Below, piece after piece: positions 34,700 through 43,017 of a DNA stretch of 64,000 bases. The stretch lies in contig NZ_CP089391.1 of the NCBI RefSeq assembly GCF_027594865.1, positions 5,114,501 through 5,178,500 on the forward strand, in the 5' to 3' direction. Each line of letters opens with the position of its first letter. The stretch's first letter is position 1. Below the pieces are notes generated by a model that was given only the letters and a program-made list of their open reading frames with translations, searched no databases and was not told where the DNA came from. Origin of the DNA: Bradyrhizobium xenonodulans. Lineage in GTDB: Bacteria > Pseudomonadota > Alphaproteobacteria > Rhizobiales > Xanthobacteraceae. Made by a program: the position numbers and the translations under genes.

Positions 34700-36607
34700 C
34701 TACATCTGCACCACCTCGTGGCGCATCACGAACGGTGCAAGCAGCGCGTGCACCTCGCTCGCGACCTGCTCGCGCCGATCCGCCGGCAGACCGGCAAGCG
34801 TCACGGTCGCGATCGAACCGTGGCTGCCGTGGGCACCGACCTTCACCTTGCAGTCGATGCCGCGTTCGGCGAGCGGCGCCAGCACCTTGGTGAACACGCG
34901 TTGCGCGGCGTCCCAGCGAAGCTGCGGCTTGAACACCTTGCCGACGCCCGTCACCGGCATCGGGTCGATCGGAATGACCTGCACCGGAACGGCGGCGCGC
35001 TCCGGCGTCCGCTCCCGCACCCAGGACTCGAGCTCGCCCGGCTCGACGGTCGCGCCCGGCTTCAGCTGCACGTAACCCACAGGCAGTTCGCCGGCATAGG
35101 CATCGGGCTGGCCGACCACCGCAGCGAAGCCGACCGCGGGATGGCGGAACATGATCTCCTCGATCGGCGCCGGATCGATATTGTGGCCGCCGCGGATCAC
35201 GAGGTCCTTGGCGCGGCCCGTGATCCAGAGATAGCCGTCGGCGTCCAGCCGGCCGAGATCGCCGGAATTGACCCAGACCTCGTCGACGAAGGCGCCCTTG
35301 TTGTGCTCGTCGTTGAGATAGCCGCCGAACACGCCGGGCCCGGCCATGATGACGACGCCGATCTCGTCAGGCACGCAGTCGCGGATCAGGCGGCCGCCGG
35401 CGTCGAGCTGCACGATGCGCACGCGCGCGTAAGGCATGGGAAGGCCGACCGAGCCGAGCCGGATCGGCCGCGACGGATAGGCCAGCGTGTGCACGCTCGA
35501 GGTCTCGGTCATGCCGTAGACCTCGACCACCGGAAGCTTCAGCTTCTCCTGGATCGCCGAGCCAACCGCGACCGGAATCGCCGAGCCGCCGCCGGCGGCA
35601 TATTTCAGGCTGGAGATGTCGGCATTGCCCGGCGGCACCGCGAGGGTCGCCGCGAGCACCGTCGGCACGCTCGATAGCGCCTCGGGCTTGAAGCGCTCGA
35701 CCAGCCCCCAGATGTTCTTGACCGAATTCGGATTGCGCCAGCCGCTCGGCGACAGCACGACCAGCGAGCCGCCGCTCGAGAGCGTCAGCAGCACCTGCGT
35801 CAACGATCCGCCGACGTGAAACAGCGGCATGCCGAACAGCAAATTCGAGCCCGGCTTCGGCCTCAGCAGCAGATTGAGCGCCCAGGCCTGATAGACCTGG
35901 TTGGCGTGGGTGTGCCGCACCAGTTTTGGCGTACCGGTGGTGCCGCCGGTGTGGAAATAGGCGGCGATGTCGCTACCCGAAATCTTGCGTCCGCTGACGA
36001 GCCGGTCGGAAGGCTGCTGCCTGATCAGGTCGCTGAAGGCAAAGATGCCGTTCGCGGGGTCGCCGCCGCCGAACACCTGCACGATCGCCTTGAGCTGCTT
36101 GAGCTGCGGGCGGATCTGCTCGACCTTCTGCCAGATGTCGGTGCCGGGCATCGGCCCGAGCGCGACCAGGATCTTGGTGTTCGCGGCTTCCAGGATCTCC
36201 GCGATCTGGTGCGGCTCCAGCAGCGGATTGACGGGATTGGCGATGCCGGCGGCCTCGGCGCCGAGCAGCGTCACGAAGGCATCCGGCACCAGCGGCAGCA
36301 TGAAGCTGACGACGTCGCCCTTCTCGACACCGAGCGCGTGAAACATGTTGGCGGCCTGCGTGACGCGCGCGATCAGATCGCGATACGTCACCACGACCGG
36401 CGTGTCGGCCGAATCGGCATTTTGCAGGAACTGGATCGCCGCCCCGTCGGGATTGCGCGCAGCACCGAGCCTGACAGCGTCATAGGTGCTCTCGGCCGCG
36501 ACGCGATCGGCGTAAGGGACCTGCTCGAAGGCCCGGACCTGCGCGTCCGTCAAAAGCTCCGGATACTCGCTGCCGATGAACCGATCGAGCGCGTGGATGC
36601 CCGCCAT
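34700..36607 (-). CDS. AMP-forming acyl-CoA synthetase
   Basis: A 635-residue adenylate-forming enzyme. The phosphate loop is YFHTGGTTGTPKLVRHTH, motif 2 is VYGMTETSSVHTL, and the hinge/C-terminal core is GDLGRLDADGYLWITGRAKD and LVIRGGHNIDPAPIEEIM. It activates carboxylic acids as CoA thioesters; the substrate class cannot be read from the sequence. I chose ATG 36607 (MAGIHALDRFIGSEYPELL), because GGGAGG lies upstream, while an in-frame extension to 36733 has no site. The C-terminus lacks the usual PxTxxGKxxK lysine: the segment reads PMPVTGVGKVFKPQLRWD, so K may be retained in GVGK. Confidence 0.88.
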   Translation of the reverse strand: MAGIHALDRFIGSEYPELLTDAQVRAFEQVPYADRVAAESTYDAVRLGAARNPDGAAIQFLQNADSADTPVVVTYRDLIARVTQAANMFHALGVEKGDVVSFMLPLVPDAFVTLLGAEAAGIANPVNPLLEPHQIAEILEAANTKILVALGPMPGTDIWQKVEQIRPQLKQLKAIVQVFGGGDPANGIFAFSDLIRQQPSDRLVSGRKISGSDIAAYFHTGGTTGTPKLVRHTHANQVYQAWALNLLLRPKPGSNLLFGMPLFHVGGSLTQVLLTLSSGGSLVVLSPSGWRNPNSVKNIWGLVERFKPEALSSVPTVLAATLAVPPGNADISSLKYAAGGGSAIPVAVGSAIQEKLKLPVVEVYGMTETSSVHTLAYPSRPIRLGSVGLPMPYARVRIVQLDAGGRLIRDCVPDEIGVVIMAGPGVFGGYLNDEHNKGAFVDEVWVNSGDLGRLDADGYLWITGRAKDLVIRGGHNIDPAPIEEIMFRHPAVGFAAVVGQPDAYAGELPVGYVQLKPGATVEPGELESWVRERTPERAAVPVQVIPIDPMPVTGVGKVFKPQLRWDAAQRVFTKVLAPLAERGIDCKVKVGAHGSHGSIATVTLAGLPADRREQVASEVHALLAPFVMRHEVVQM

Positions 36608-36856
36608 GGAATTCCGTCCTCCCTCAGATGCATTTCCCCGCCCCCTTGTCTTTTGACTTTTTGGGGTGGCAGGACCTCGACCAATGGCCGGTCGAGCGAG
36701 GACAGAATGATGGATGATCGGGCGTTCGTCCATGGCCTAACGGCTACGCCCGCAGCACCGGCGTTCGAGGTCATTGAACCTTGGCGACCGCTCTGGGGAC
36801 CAAGAGCAGGTATTGGATTCGCCTGCCAGCGCCCTGCCGCAAGACTTGAGGTGATC

Positions 36857-37939
36857 ATGACTATGCCCATGCGGGACCGCGCCACACGACTGATCGGCGC
36901 ACTCGCGATGGCAGCGGCGCTCGCCCTTCCCTGCACGGCGCTTGCCGGAGACAGCCAGTTCGACAAGATGCGCGCCAAGCTCGCGGCCTTCGTCGGCGAC
37001 AAGATGGAGAAGCTCGGCGGCTCGCGCATCGTCTACAAAGTCGACACCGACGGCTTGCGCGAGAGCGTCGTCACGGATTTGCGCGACGAGGTCTACAAGA
37101 CCCTGCGCGAGGGCAAGATCGCCTTCTCCGGTCTTGCGATCCGCGACGGCGGCGTCGAATTGAAGATCACGGATGCCCGGGGTCGCGAGCAGCTCGCGCG
37201 CAAGCTCGCATCGGCCGCGGAGGGATTGCCGTCGCATGCGCTTAACCTGTCCGACGGCGGCGACGGACTGGTCAGGCTTGCGCCGACCGATGCCGCGTCG
37301 GCGGCACGGTTGCGCGAACTCGTCGAAGATTCCATCGCCATGATCGAGCAGCGACTGAAGGACGCCGGCATCAAGCTCGCCAGTGTCCAGCCGGATGGCT
37401 CGGACCGCATCCGCATCTTCCTGCCTGAAGTGATGGAGCCCGAGCGCGTCACCGCGGTCTTTGCCAGGAAGGTCAAGGTCAGCTTCCGACTGGTGGATCT
37501 TTCGATGTCGGGCGAGCAGGCGCAATCCGGCACGCCGCCTGCGGGCAGCGAAGTCCTGTTCGGCTTCAAGGACAAGCTCCCCTATCTGGTCGCCAAGGAC
37601 AGCGCGCTGGACGGCGATGACATCAGCTATGCAGGCCCCGGCTTTGCGGGAGGCACGAAGGAGCCGATCGCCTCGTTCCGCTTCGATGGCCGCGGCACGC
37701 GGCGTTTCGCCCACGTCACCGAAGAGAACGTCGGAAAACCCTTCGCCATCGTGCTCGAGGGCAAGGTGATCTCCGCCCCTGTGATCCGCGAGCCCATCAC
37801 CGGGGGCTCCGGTCAGATCTCCGGCAATTTCACGCTGGAGGAGGCAAACAGCGTCGCCATGATGCTGCGCGCCGGGTCGCTCCCCGGCCACCTCACCCTC
37901 GTCGAGCAGCAGGTCGTGCAGCCCGCCGCCAAGCCCTGA
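36857..37939 (+). CDS. Stand-alone SecD-like periplasmic (SecDF P1 head) protein
   Basis: A 360-residue protein with a signal peptide (about 1-28, LIGALAMAAALALPCTALAG). The mature part resembles the periplasmic P1 region of SecD: GGSRIVYKVDTDGLRESVV like the N-terminal beta domain, VTAVFARKVKVSFRLVD, and the P1-head segments KLPYLVAKDSALDGDDISYA and GKPFAIVLEGKVISAPVIRE followed by GGSGQISGNFTLEEANSVAM. All transmembrane helices of SecD are missing. ATG 36857 follows GAGG. The product is thus a free periplasmic protein of unknown role, possibly a modulator of secretion. Confidence 0.8.
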   Translation: MTMPMRDRATRLIGALAMAAALALPCTALAGDSQFDKMRAKLAAFVGDKMEKLGGSRIVYKVDTDGLRESVVTDLRDEVYKTLREGKIAFSGLAIRDGGVELKITDARGREQLARKLASAAEGLPSHALNLSDGGDGLVRLAPTDAASAARLRELVEDSIAMIEQRLKDAGIKLASVQPDGSDRIRIFLPEVMEPERVTAVFARKVKVSFRLVDLSMSGEQAQSGTPPAGSEVLFGFKDKLPYLVAKDSALDGDDISYAGPGFAGGTKEPIASFRFDGRGTRRFAHVTEENVGKPFAIVLEGKVISAPVIREPITGGSGQISGNFTLEEANSVAMMLRAGSLPGHLTLVEQQVVQPAAKP

Positions 37940-38203
37940 GGCGGGATCGCCCCGCGGCCCCGCATCGTCGGGCGCCGGATCCATCCAAGTCCGCCAGAGC
38001 CCGCACCCGGCGCCCCGAATCACGGACCGCGCCACCGCCATACGCGCAACCAACGGGCAATTGCCGAAACGCCCGATCAGGCTAAAATTTGCCTCTTGCG
38101 GCACGGCGGCCGAAGGCCTCATTTCAGGCGGCCGTCATTCGATTTCGGCTATACGTGTCGAGCATACCGACCAGGACTGAAGGCCTTACGCGGGGTTAGT
38201 ACC

Positions 38204-39010
38204 ATGCCGTCCGGCAGCGCAGACATTTCGTCGATCCTCGACCGCATTCTCGATGCGGCGACGGACAACCTCAGGATCGCAAAGATCCTGGTCCAGATGG
38301 GCCTCGATCCGAACAACGTCACCTACGACGCGATCTTCAATCGGTTGCTGGAAATCTTCGTCCAGAACATCACGCTTGCCAATTTGTTCGCTACGATCGG
38401 CGCTGGCTTCTTCGTCGCCACCCTCCTGATGCGGACGATGGTGCCCCTGCGCGTCGCCAACATGATCGGCTGCGCGTTCTTCGCCATCTTCGGCGCGCTC
38501 TCCGCCAACGTCTCGACGTTCCTGCTCTATCTTCTGATGCTCCCGATCAACGCCTTGCGCCTGCGGCAGATGCTCAAGCTGGTGAAGAAGGCGCGCCATG
38601 CGGCCGAAGGCGACATGTCGATCGAGTGGCTGAAGCCGTTCATGACCGAACGCAAATATCGCCGCGGCGACACGCTCTTCAAGCTGGGCGATCCGGCCAA
38701 GGAGATGCTCCTCACCGTCACCGGCAAGTTCCTGGTCAAGGAGATCAACATCGAGATCCTGCCGGGCGCACTGATGGGCGAACTGGGCTTCCTCACACCG
38801 GACAACCGGCGCACCGGCACGATCGAGTGCATCGAAGACGGACAGGTGCTGACGATCACCTATGACCGGCTGCTCGAGATCTACTTCCAGGATCCGCAGT
38901 TCGGCTACTACTTCCTCGTGCTGACCAGCCAGCGCCTGCTGCAAAACATCGACCGCTTGCAGAAGCAGCTCGCCACGGAGCGGGGGGCCACCACGAACAG
39001 GATCGCGTGA
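38204..39010 (+). CDS. Membrane protein with cyclic-nucleotide-binding domain
   Basis: A 268-residue protein. After about 50 polar residues come two helices (about 55-75, ANLFATIGAGFFVATLLM, and 85-115), then a Crp-like CNB domain (about 140-255) with YRRGDTLFKLGDPAKEMLLT and PGALMGELGFLTPDNRRTGT, where the GEL/R pair of the phosphate-binding cassette is partly kept. There is no HTH. It is likely a membrane-tethered cyclic nucleotide sensor; such proteins in Bradyrhizobium are uncharacterised. ATG 38204 has no strong ribosome site, and the start could be longer by up to 36 codons. Confidence 0.75.
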   Translation: MPSGSADISSILDRILDAATDNLRIAKILVQMGLDPNNVTYDAIFNRLLEIFVQNITLANLFATIGAGFFVATLLMRTMVPLRVANMIGCAFFAIFGALSANVSTFLLYLLMLPINALRLRQMLKLVKKARHAAEGDMSIEWLKPFMTERKYRRGDTLFKLGDPAKEMLLTVTGKFLVKEINIEILPGALMGELGFLTPDNRRTGTIECIEDGQVLTITYDRLLEIYFQDPQFGYYFLVLTSQRLLQNIDRLQKQLATERGATTNRIA

Positions 39011-39152
39011 TCAGTTGCGCGACACCCCGGGTTTTTGCGGATATGTCCCCATCGGCAACGCATTCAATCCTTCCAAATCGGCTCCAGGCAGCATCCGCCG
39101 CAAAACCGCCCTAAAAACCGAATGGTAACCATGGCGCCCTTAAGGTAGCGAC

Positions 39153-39950
39153 GTGACCTATTCCCCGACCATCCTGGTATTCGATTCCGGCCTTGGCGGC
39201 CTCACCGTGCTGCGTGAGGTCGTGGCCGCACGCCCGGATGCGCATTACGTCTACGTCGCCGACGACGCTTTCTTCCCCTACGGCCACCATGGCGAGGACG
39301 AGATCGTCGCTCGCGTCGTGCCGCTGATGGGGGAGCTGATCGGCACCCATGATCCTGACCTCGTCGTCATCGCCTGCAACACGGCCTCCACCCTGGTCCT
39401 GTCGCACTTGCGCGCCGCTTATTCCGTGCCCTTCGTCGGCACCGTCCCGGCGATCAAGCCGGCCTGCGCGCAGTCGAAGACCCGTCGCGTCTCGGTGCTG
39501 GGCACCAAGGGCACGGTGAAGCGGGAATACACCAAGGCGCTGATCCGCGACTTCGCGCTGGGCTGCGAGGTGACGCTGGTGGGATCGCCCGAGCTCGCCT
39601 CGCTCGCCGAAGCTGAGCTCAGCGGCTCTTCCATCAGCGACGGCGATATTCTCGCCGAGCTCGCCCCCTGCTTCGTCGGCGATGCCGCGGACGCGACGTC
39701 GCGCACCGATACGATCGTGCTCGCCTGCACGCATTATCCGCTGCTGCTCGACCGGATGAAAAAGCTCGCGCCCTGGCCGGTCGCATGGATCGACCCGGCA
39801 CCCGCCATTGCCCGCCGCGTCTCCGACCTGCTCGGCGCACCCACCTACGGCATCGCGCAGTCCGGCGCCGAGATGATTTTTACCTCGAACCGCGTGCATG
39901 GCCTCAGCGCCGCGCTGACGCCATTCTTCGGCGGCCGCGCGCTGGCCTGA
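39153..39950 (+). CDS. murI: Glutamate racemase
   Basis: A 265-residue racemase. The motifs are VFDSGLGGLTVLREV, the first catalytic Cys in VVIACNTASTLVL and the second in VLACTHYPLLLDR. It makes D-glutamate for peptidoglycan. The start GTG is supported by AAGG seven bases upstream. It lies near rpsD and the HpaI-type gene, but on its own unit. Confidence 0.95.
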   Translation: MTYSPTILVFDSGLGGLTVLREVVAARPDAHYVYVADDAFFPYGHHGEDEIVARVVPLMGELIGTHDPDLVVIACNTASTLVLSHLRAAYSVPFVGTVPAIKPACAQSKTRRVSVLGTKGTVKREYTKALIRDFALGCEVTLVGSPELASLAEAELSGSSISDGDILAELAPCFVGDAADATSRTDTIVLACTHYPLLLDRMKKLAPWPVAWIDPAPAIARRVSDLLGAPTYGIAQSGAEMIFTSNRVHGLSAALTPFFGGRALA

Positions 39951-39951
39951 C

Positions 39952-39980
39952 TTTCCGAGGTAACGGCGCGCTGCTAGGCT
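39952..39980 (+). promoter_or_regulatory. Candidate promoter of the HpaI-type aldolase gene
   Basis: TTTCCG, 17 bases, TAGGCT, 32 bp before the ATG at 40012. The -35 box is weak. The segment GCGCTGCTAGG is shared with the cupin promoter at 40803. Confidence 0.4.
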
Positions 39981-40011
39981 TCGCCGTCGCCATCTCGTGC
40001 AAGGTCATCCC

Positions 40012-40785
40012 ATGTCAGTCCCGGCAACGCCGCTCAATCGTCTCCGCCAATTGTGGAGCGAGGGCCGCCCCGCCTTCGGCGCGATCGCGACCATCCCGAG
40101 CGTGCAGATGGTGCAGATCATGGCACGCTCGCTCGACTGGATCATCGTCGATCTCGAGCATGGTCCGATTGGACTCACCGAAGCACACGCGATGATCGCG
40201 GCCACCACCGGCACGCCGTGCACGCCTCTGGTGCGGATCGCGGCGAACGAGCCGTGGCTTGCGAAAGCGCCGATGGACATCGGCGCCTTCGGCATCAATT
40301 TCCCGATGATCACCAATCGCACTGAAGCCGAGAAGGCGGTGCGCAGCGTGCGCTATCCGCCGCGCGGAGATCGTCTCTGGGGCCCGTTCCACGCGCCATT
40401 CCGCTGGGGCCAGTCGATGCCGGACTACATGGCCTCAGCCGACGACGAGATGATCTGCATGGTCACCATCGAGCATGTCGAGGCCGTCAACCGCATCGAC
40501 GAGATCATGGCCACACCGGGCATCGACGTTGCGGTGATCGGCCCCGGCGATCTCGCCACGTCCATCAACAAGCGCGGCCAGATGGACGATCCGGAATTGC
40601 TGGAGCTGATCGCCCGCGCCGAAGCCGGCATCCTCAAAAGCGGCGTGCCGATCGGCGGCGTCGCGCGCACCGCCGACCAGGCCAACGCCCTGATCGACCG
40701 CGGCTACCGCGCCATCGCGCTCGGCTTCGACTGGTCGCTCTTCCAGCGCGGCATCATGGCCGCGTTCCAGGGCATCAGGCGCTGA
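40012..40785 (+). CDS. HpcH/HpaI family aldolase
   Basis: A 257-residue class II pyruvate aldolase-type TIM barrel. The motifs are DWIIVDLEHGPIGLTEAHAM, YPPRGDRLWGPF, MVTIEHVEAVNRIDEI with the metal-binding Glu, and VAVIGPGDLATSI. The family cleaves 4-hydroxy-2-oxo acids (for example 4-hydroxy-2-oxoheptanedioate) to pyruvate. No hpa genes are near, so the true substrate is not fixed. I chose ATG 40012 (MSVPATPLNRLRQLW); an in-frame start 15 bp earlier adds little. Confidence 0.88.
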   Translation: MSVPATPLNRLRQLWSEGRPAFGAIATIPSVQMVQIMARSLDWIIVDLEHGPIGLTEAHAMIAATTGTPCTPLVRIAANEPWLAKAPMDIGAFGINFPMITNRTEAEKAVRSVRYPPRGDRLWGPFHAPFRWGQSMPDYMASADDEMICMVTIEHVEAVNRIDEIMATPGIDVAVIGPGDLATSINKRGQMDDPELLELIARAEAGILKSGVPIGGVARTADQANALIDRGYRAIALGFDWSLFQRGIMAAFQGIRR

Positions 40786-40802
40786 GCAAACGTATTGCCA
40801 CC

Positions 40803-40830
40803 TTGCCGGGAACCGCGGCGCTGCTAGGGT
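40803..40830 (+). promoter_or_regulatory. Candidate promoter of the cupin gene
   Basis: TTGCCG, 16 bases, TAGGGT, 26 bp before the ATG at 40856. Similar -10 boxes precede two other genes in the window. Confidence 0.4.
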
Positions 40831-40855
40831 CTGGCCGTTCCAGGGAGGAAAAACC

Positions 40856-41239
40856 ATGCTCAAAAAGACTTTGCTCGCTCTCGTTTTCACGGGCGTTGCC
40901 GCCGCGGCCTTCGCCCAGCAGACCGGCATCAAGCGCACCCCGCTTCAGAAGGTCGAGTTTCCCGACGGCTACAACACCATCACCGCCATCGCGGAAATTC
41001 CGGCGGGCGGCGCAGCCGGACGCCATACCCATCCTGGAATTGAAACGGGCTACGTCCTGGAAGGCGAGCTGAATCTGCTCGTCGACGGGCAGCCGGAGAA
41101 AACCCTGAAAGCTGGCGATTCCTATCAAATCCCGGCAGGCGTCGTGCACGACGCCAAGGTCCACGGCGATAAGGCTATGAAAGTGCTGGGAGTTTACGTC
41201 GTCGACAAGACCAAGCCGCTGGCCTCCCCGGCGCCCTGA
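40856..41239 (+). CDS. Periplasmic cupin-domain protein
   Basis: A 127-residue protein with a signal peptide (TLLALVFTGVAAAAFA-Q, cleaved near residue 20). The cupin barrel has the metal motif GRHTHPGIETGYVLEGE (His-x-His and Glu) and the second motif IPAGVVHDAKV. GGGAGGAAAAACC precedes the ATG. The role is not known; periplasmic cupins of this size often bind small molecules. It is probably transcribed alone. Confidence 0.85.
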   Translation: MLKKTLLALVFTGVAAAAFAQQTGIKRTPLQKVEFPDGYNTITAIAEIPAGGAAGRHTHPGIETGYVLEGELNLLVDGQPEKTLKAGDSYQIPAGVVHDAKVHGDKAMKVLGVYVVDKTKPLASPAP

Positions 41240-41344
41240 TGCGGCGAACCGACCGCTCCTCAGCGGGTTGGTTCATGCTAGAGCAGGCGGCGAGCGGAAA
41301 CCCGCTTGCTGCCCATATTTTCATCCTCGGGAACCGAAAGAGCG

Positions 41345-42112
41345 ATGCGCGGAACGCCCAAGACCATTTCGCTGCGGCGCCGCCTGATCTGCGACCTCAT
41401 GCGCGCGTCGATGGACGTGCCGTTCGTCTCGCTCTCCCGTTCGCTCAATATCCGCCCTCTGCTGGAGGCCCGCGCCGGCGCGATGGCGCCTGCGGGCTGG
41501 GCCGCGATGTTCGTCAAGGCCTTCGCTGTGGTGGCCAAGGACGAGCCGGTCCTGCGCACGGTCTACGCCAAATGGCCCTGGCCGATGCTCTACGAACTAC
41601 CGAACAGCGTGGCCTCGGTCGCCATCGCCCGGGTCGAGGCCGGCGAGGAATGCGTGATGCCGCAGCGAATCGCGGCTCCTGAGGCCATGACGCTGGCCGC
41701 GGTGGACGCCGAGATCCGGCGTGCCAAGACGGCGCCGATCGACGACGTCCCGATGTTCCGCAAGATCATGCGGGCGACCCGCCTGCCCCTGCCGCTGCGG
41801 CGCCTGTCCTGGGCGATCGGCCTGAATTTCGGCCGCCAGCGCGGCAACTGGTTCGGCAGCTTCGCCGTGAGCTCGGTAGCCGCCTATGGCGGTGGCGAGC
41901 TCCACCCCATCACGCCCGGCCCCTATATCGTCAGCTATGGGGTGGTCGAGGGCGACCAGACCATCCATGTGGTCATCCGCTGGGACCACCGGGTCACCGA
42001 CGCTGCCCCCATTGCCCGGGTCCTGACCCGGCTGGAACAGGTCCTGAACACTGAAATCGCTGCCGAATTACGGGCGGCGGGGTCGAAGCCGATCCGGGCG
42101 GTCGGGACCTGA
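41345..42112 (+). CDS. Stand-alone 2-oxoacid dehydrogenase-type acyltransferase domain
   Basis: A 255-residue protein resembling only the catalytic (CAT-fold) domain of E2 acyltransferases. The C-terminal [20 protein letters not shown] corresponds to the HxxxDG active-site region, with His kept and the DG replaced by DA. There is no lipoyl or E1/E3-binding domain, and the N-terminus begins [21 protein letters not shown] (a basic helix). ATG 41345 was chosen; 13 further codons are possible. Chloramphenicol acetyltransferase-like enzymes share this fold. The acyl donor and acceptor are unknown. Confidence 0.65.
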   Translation: MRGTPKTISLRRRLICDLMRASMDVPFVSLSRSLNIRPLLEARAGAMAPAGWAAMFVKAFAVVAKDEPVLRTVYAKWPWPMLYELPNSVASVAIARVEAGEECVMPQRIAAPEAMTLAAVDAEIRRAKTAPIDDVPMFRKIMRATRLPLPLRRLSWAIGLNFGRQRGNWFGSFAVSSVAAYGGGELHPITPGPYIVSYGVVEGDQTIHVVIRWDHRVTDAAPIARVLTRLEQVLNTEIAAELRAAGSKPIRAVGT

Positions 42113-42129
42113 TTCCGGGGTCATTCGCA

Positions 42130-42158
42130 TTGACAGCGAACCCCAAACTCCCCTAAAA
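42130..42158 (+). promoter_or_regulatory. Strong sigma-70-type promoter of rpsD
   Basis: TTGACA, 17 bases, CTAAAA. The -10 box lies about 150 bp before the rpsD ATG, so a long leader is transcribed. Confidence 0.6.
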
Positions 42159-42168
42159 GCCGCCTGCT

Positions 42169-42190
42169 CGCGGGCCGATTTCGGCCCGCG
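42169..42190 (+). other. Leader hairpin of rpsD
   Basis: CGCGGGCC-GATTTC-GGCCCGCG forms an eight-pair stem near the predicted 5' end of the rpsD transcript. S4 is known to autoregulate its operon in enterobacteria through leader RNA; whether this hairpin does so here is inference. Confidence 0.5.
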
Positions 42191-42311
42191 AAGCGTTTCG
42201 CGACCCGTGGTCCAATCCCTTCAAGCTTTGGGGATCGGACCTGTCAGTGCCGGGCTAGCCCGTCACACAGGAGGGCGCGTTTCCTCAAACCATGTACCTG
42301 AAGAGGACGCG

Positions 42312-42929
42312 ATGACTAAGCGCAGTGAGGCGAAGTACAAACTCGATCGCCGTATGGGCCAGAACATCTGGGGCCGCCCGAAGAGCCCCGTGAACCGCCG
42401 CGAGTACGGCCCCGGCCAGCACGGCCAGCGCCGCAAGGGCAAGCTCTCCGACTTCGGCGTGCAGCTGCGCGCCAAGCAGAAGCTGAAGGGCTACTACGCC
42501 AACATCAGCGAGCGTCAGTTCCACGGCATCTATGTCGAGGCCAGCCGCCTCAAGGGTGACACCGGCGAGAACCTGATCGGCCTGCTCGAGCGTCGTCTCG
42601 ACGCGGTCGTGTACCGCGCCAAGTTCGTCTCGACGATCTTCGCCGCCCGCCAGTTCATCAACCACGGCCACATCAAGGTGAACGGCCGCAAGGTCAACAT
42701 CTCGAGCTACCAGCTCAAGGTCGGCGACGTGATCGAGGTCAAGGAAGCCTCCAAGCAGCTCGCCCACGTGCTCGAAGCCAGCCAGCTTCCCGAGCGCGAC
42801 ACCCCCGACTATCTCGAAGTCGACCACGGCAAGATGACCGCGAAATACGTGCGCATCCCCGCCCTCTCCGACGTGCCGTTCCCGGTGCAGATGGAGCCCC
42901 ATCTGGTCGTCGAATTCTATTCGCGCTAA
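42312..42929 (+). CDS. rpsD: 30S ribosomal protein S4
   Basis: A 205-residue S4, the usual alphaproteobacterial length. It has the N-terminal [20 protein letters not shown], the basic [20 protein letters not shown] and the S4 RNA-binding domain (about 95-155, [40 protein letters not shown]). It binds 16S rRNA early in 30S assembly. AAGAGGA precedes ATG 42312. It is a single-gene unit here, with its own promoter and terminator, as in other Rhizobiales. Confidence 0.97.
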   Translation: MTKRSEAKYKLDRRMGQNIWGRPKSPVNRREYGPGQHGQRRKGKLSDFGVQLRAKQKLKGYYANISERQFHGIYVEASRLKGDTGENLIGLLERRLDAVVYRAKFVSTIFAARQFINHGHIKVNGRKVNISSYQLKVGDVIEVKEASKQLAHVLEASQLPERDTPDYLEVDHGKMTAKYVRIPALSDVPFPVQMEPHLVVEFYSR

Positions 42930-42942
42930 GATCTGAATATCG

Positions 42943-42970
42943 AAAGGCCCCGGTTCGCCGGGGCCTTTTT
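42943..42970 (+). terminator. Rho-independent terminator of rpsD
   Basis: AAGGCCCCGG-TTCG-CCGGGGCCTT with a T-tract, 14 bp after the rpsD stop. The stem is almost the same design as the liv operon terminator. Confidence 0.93.
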
Positions 42971-43017
42971 GCTTAAGAGCCACATTTCAGTGGCCGCAAT
43001 GCCTGAGGAGCCGTCGC

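Noticed and set aside
36737..38122. 461-codon minus-strand frame over the SecD-like gene
   Set aside because: The plus-strand gene has a signal peptide and a recognisable domain; the opposite frame has none.
37940..38203. N-terminal extension or separate gene ahead of the CNB protein
   Set aside because: The in-frame extension (38096-38203) is Arg-rich without similarity to the membrane protein; no other coding signal was seen in the gap.
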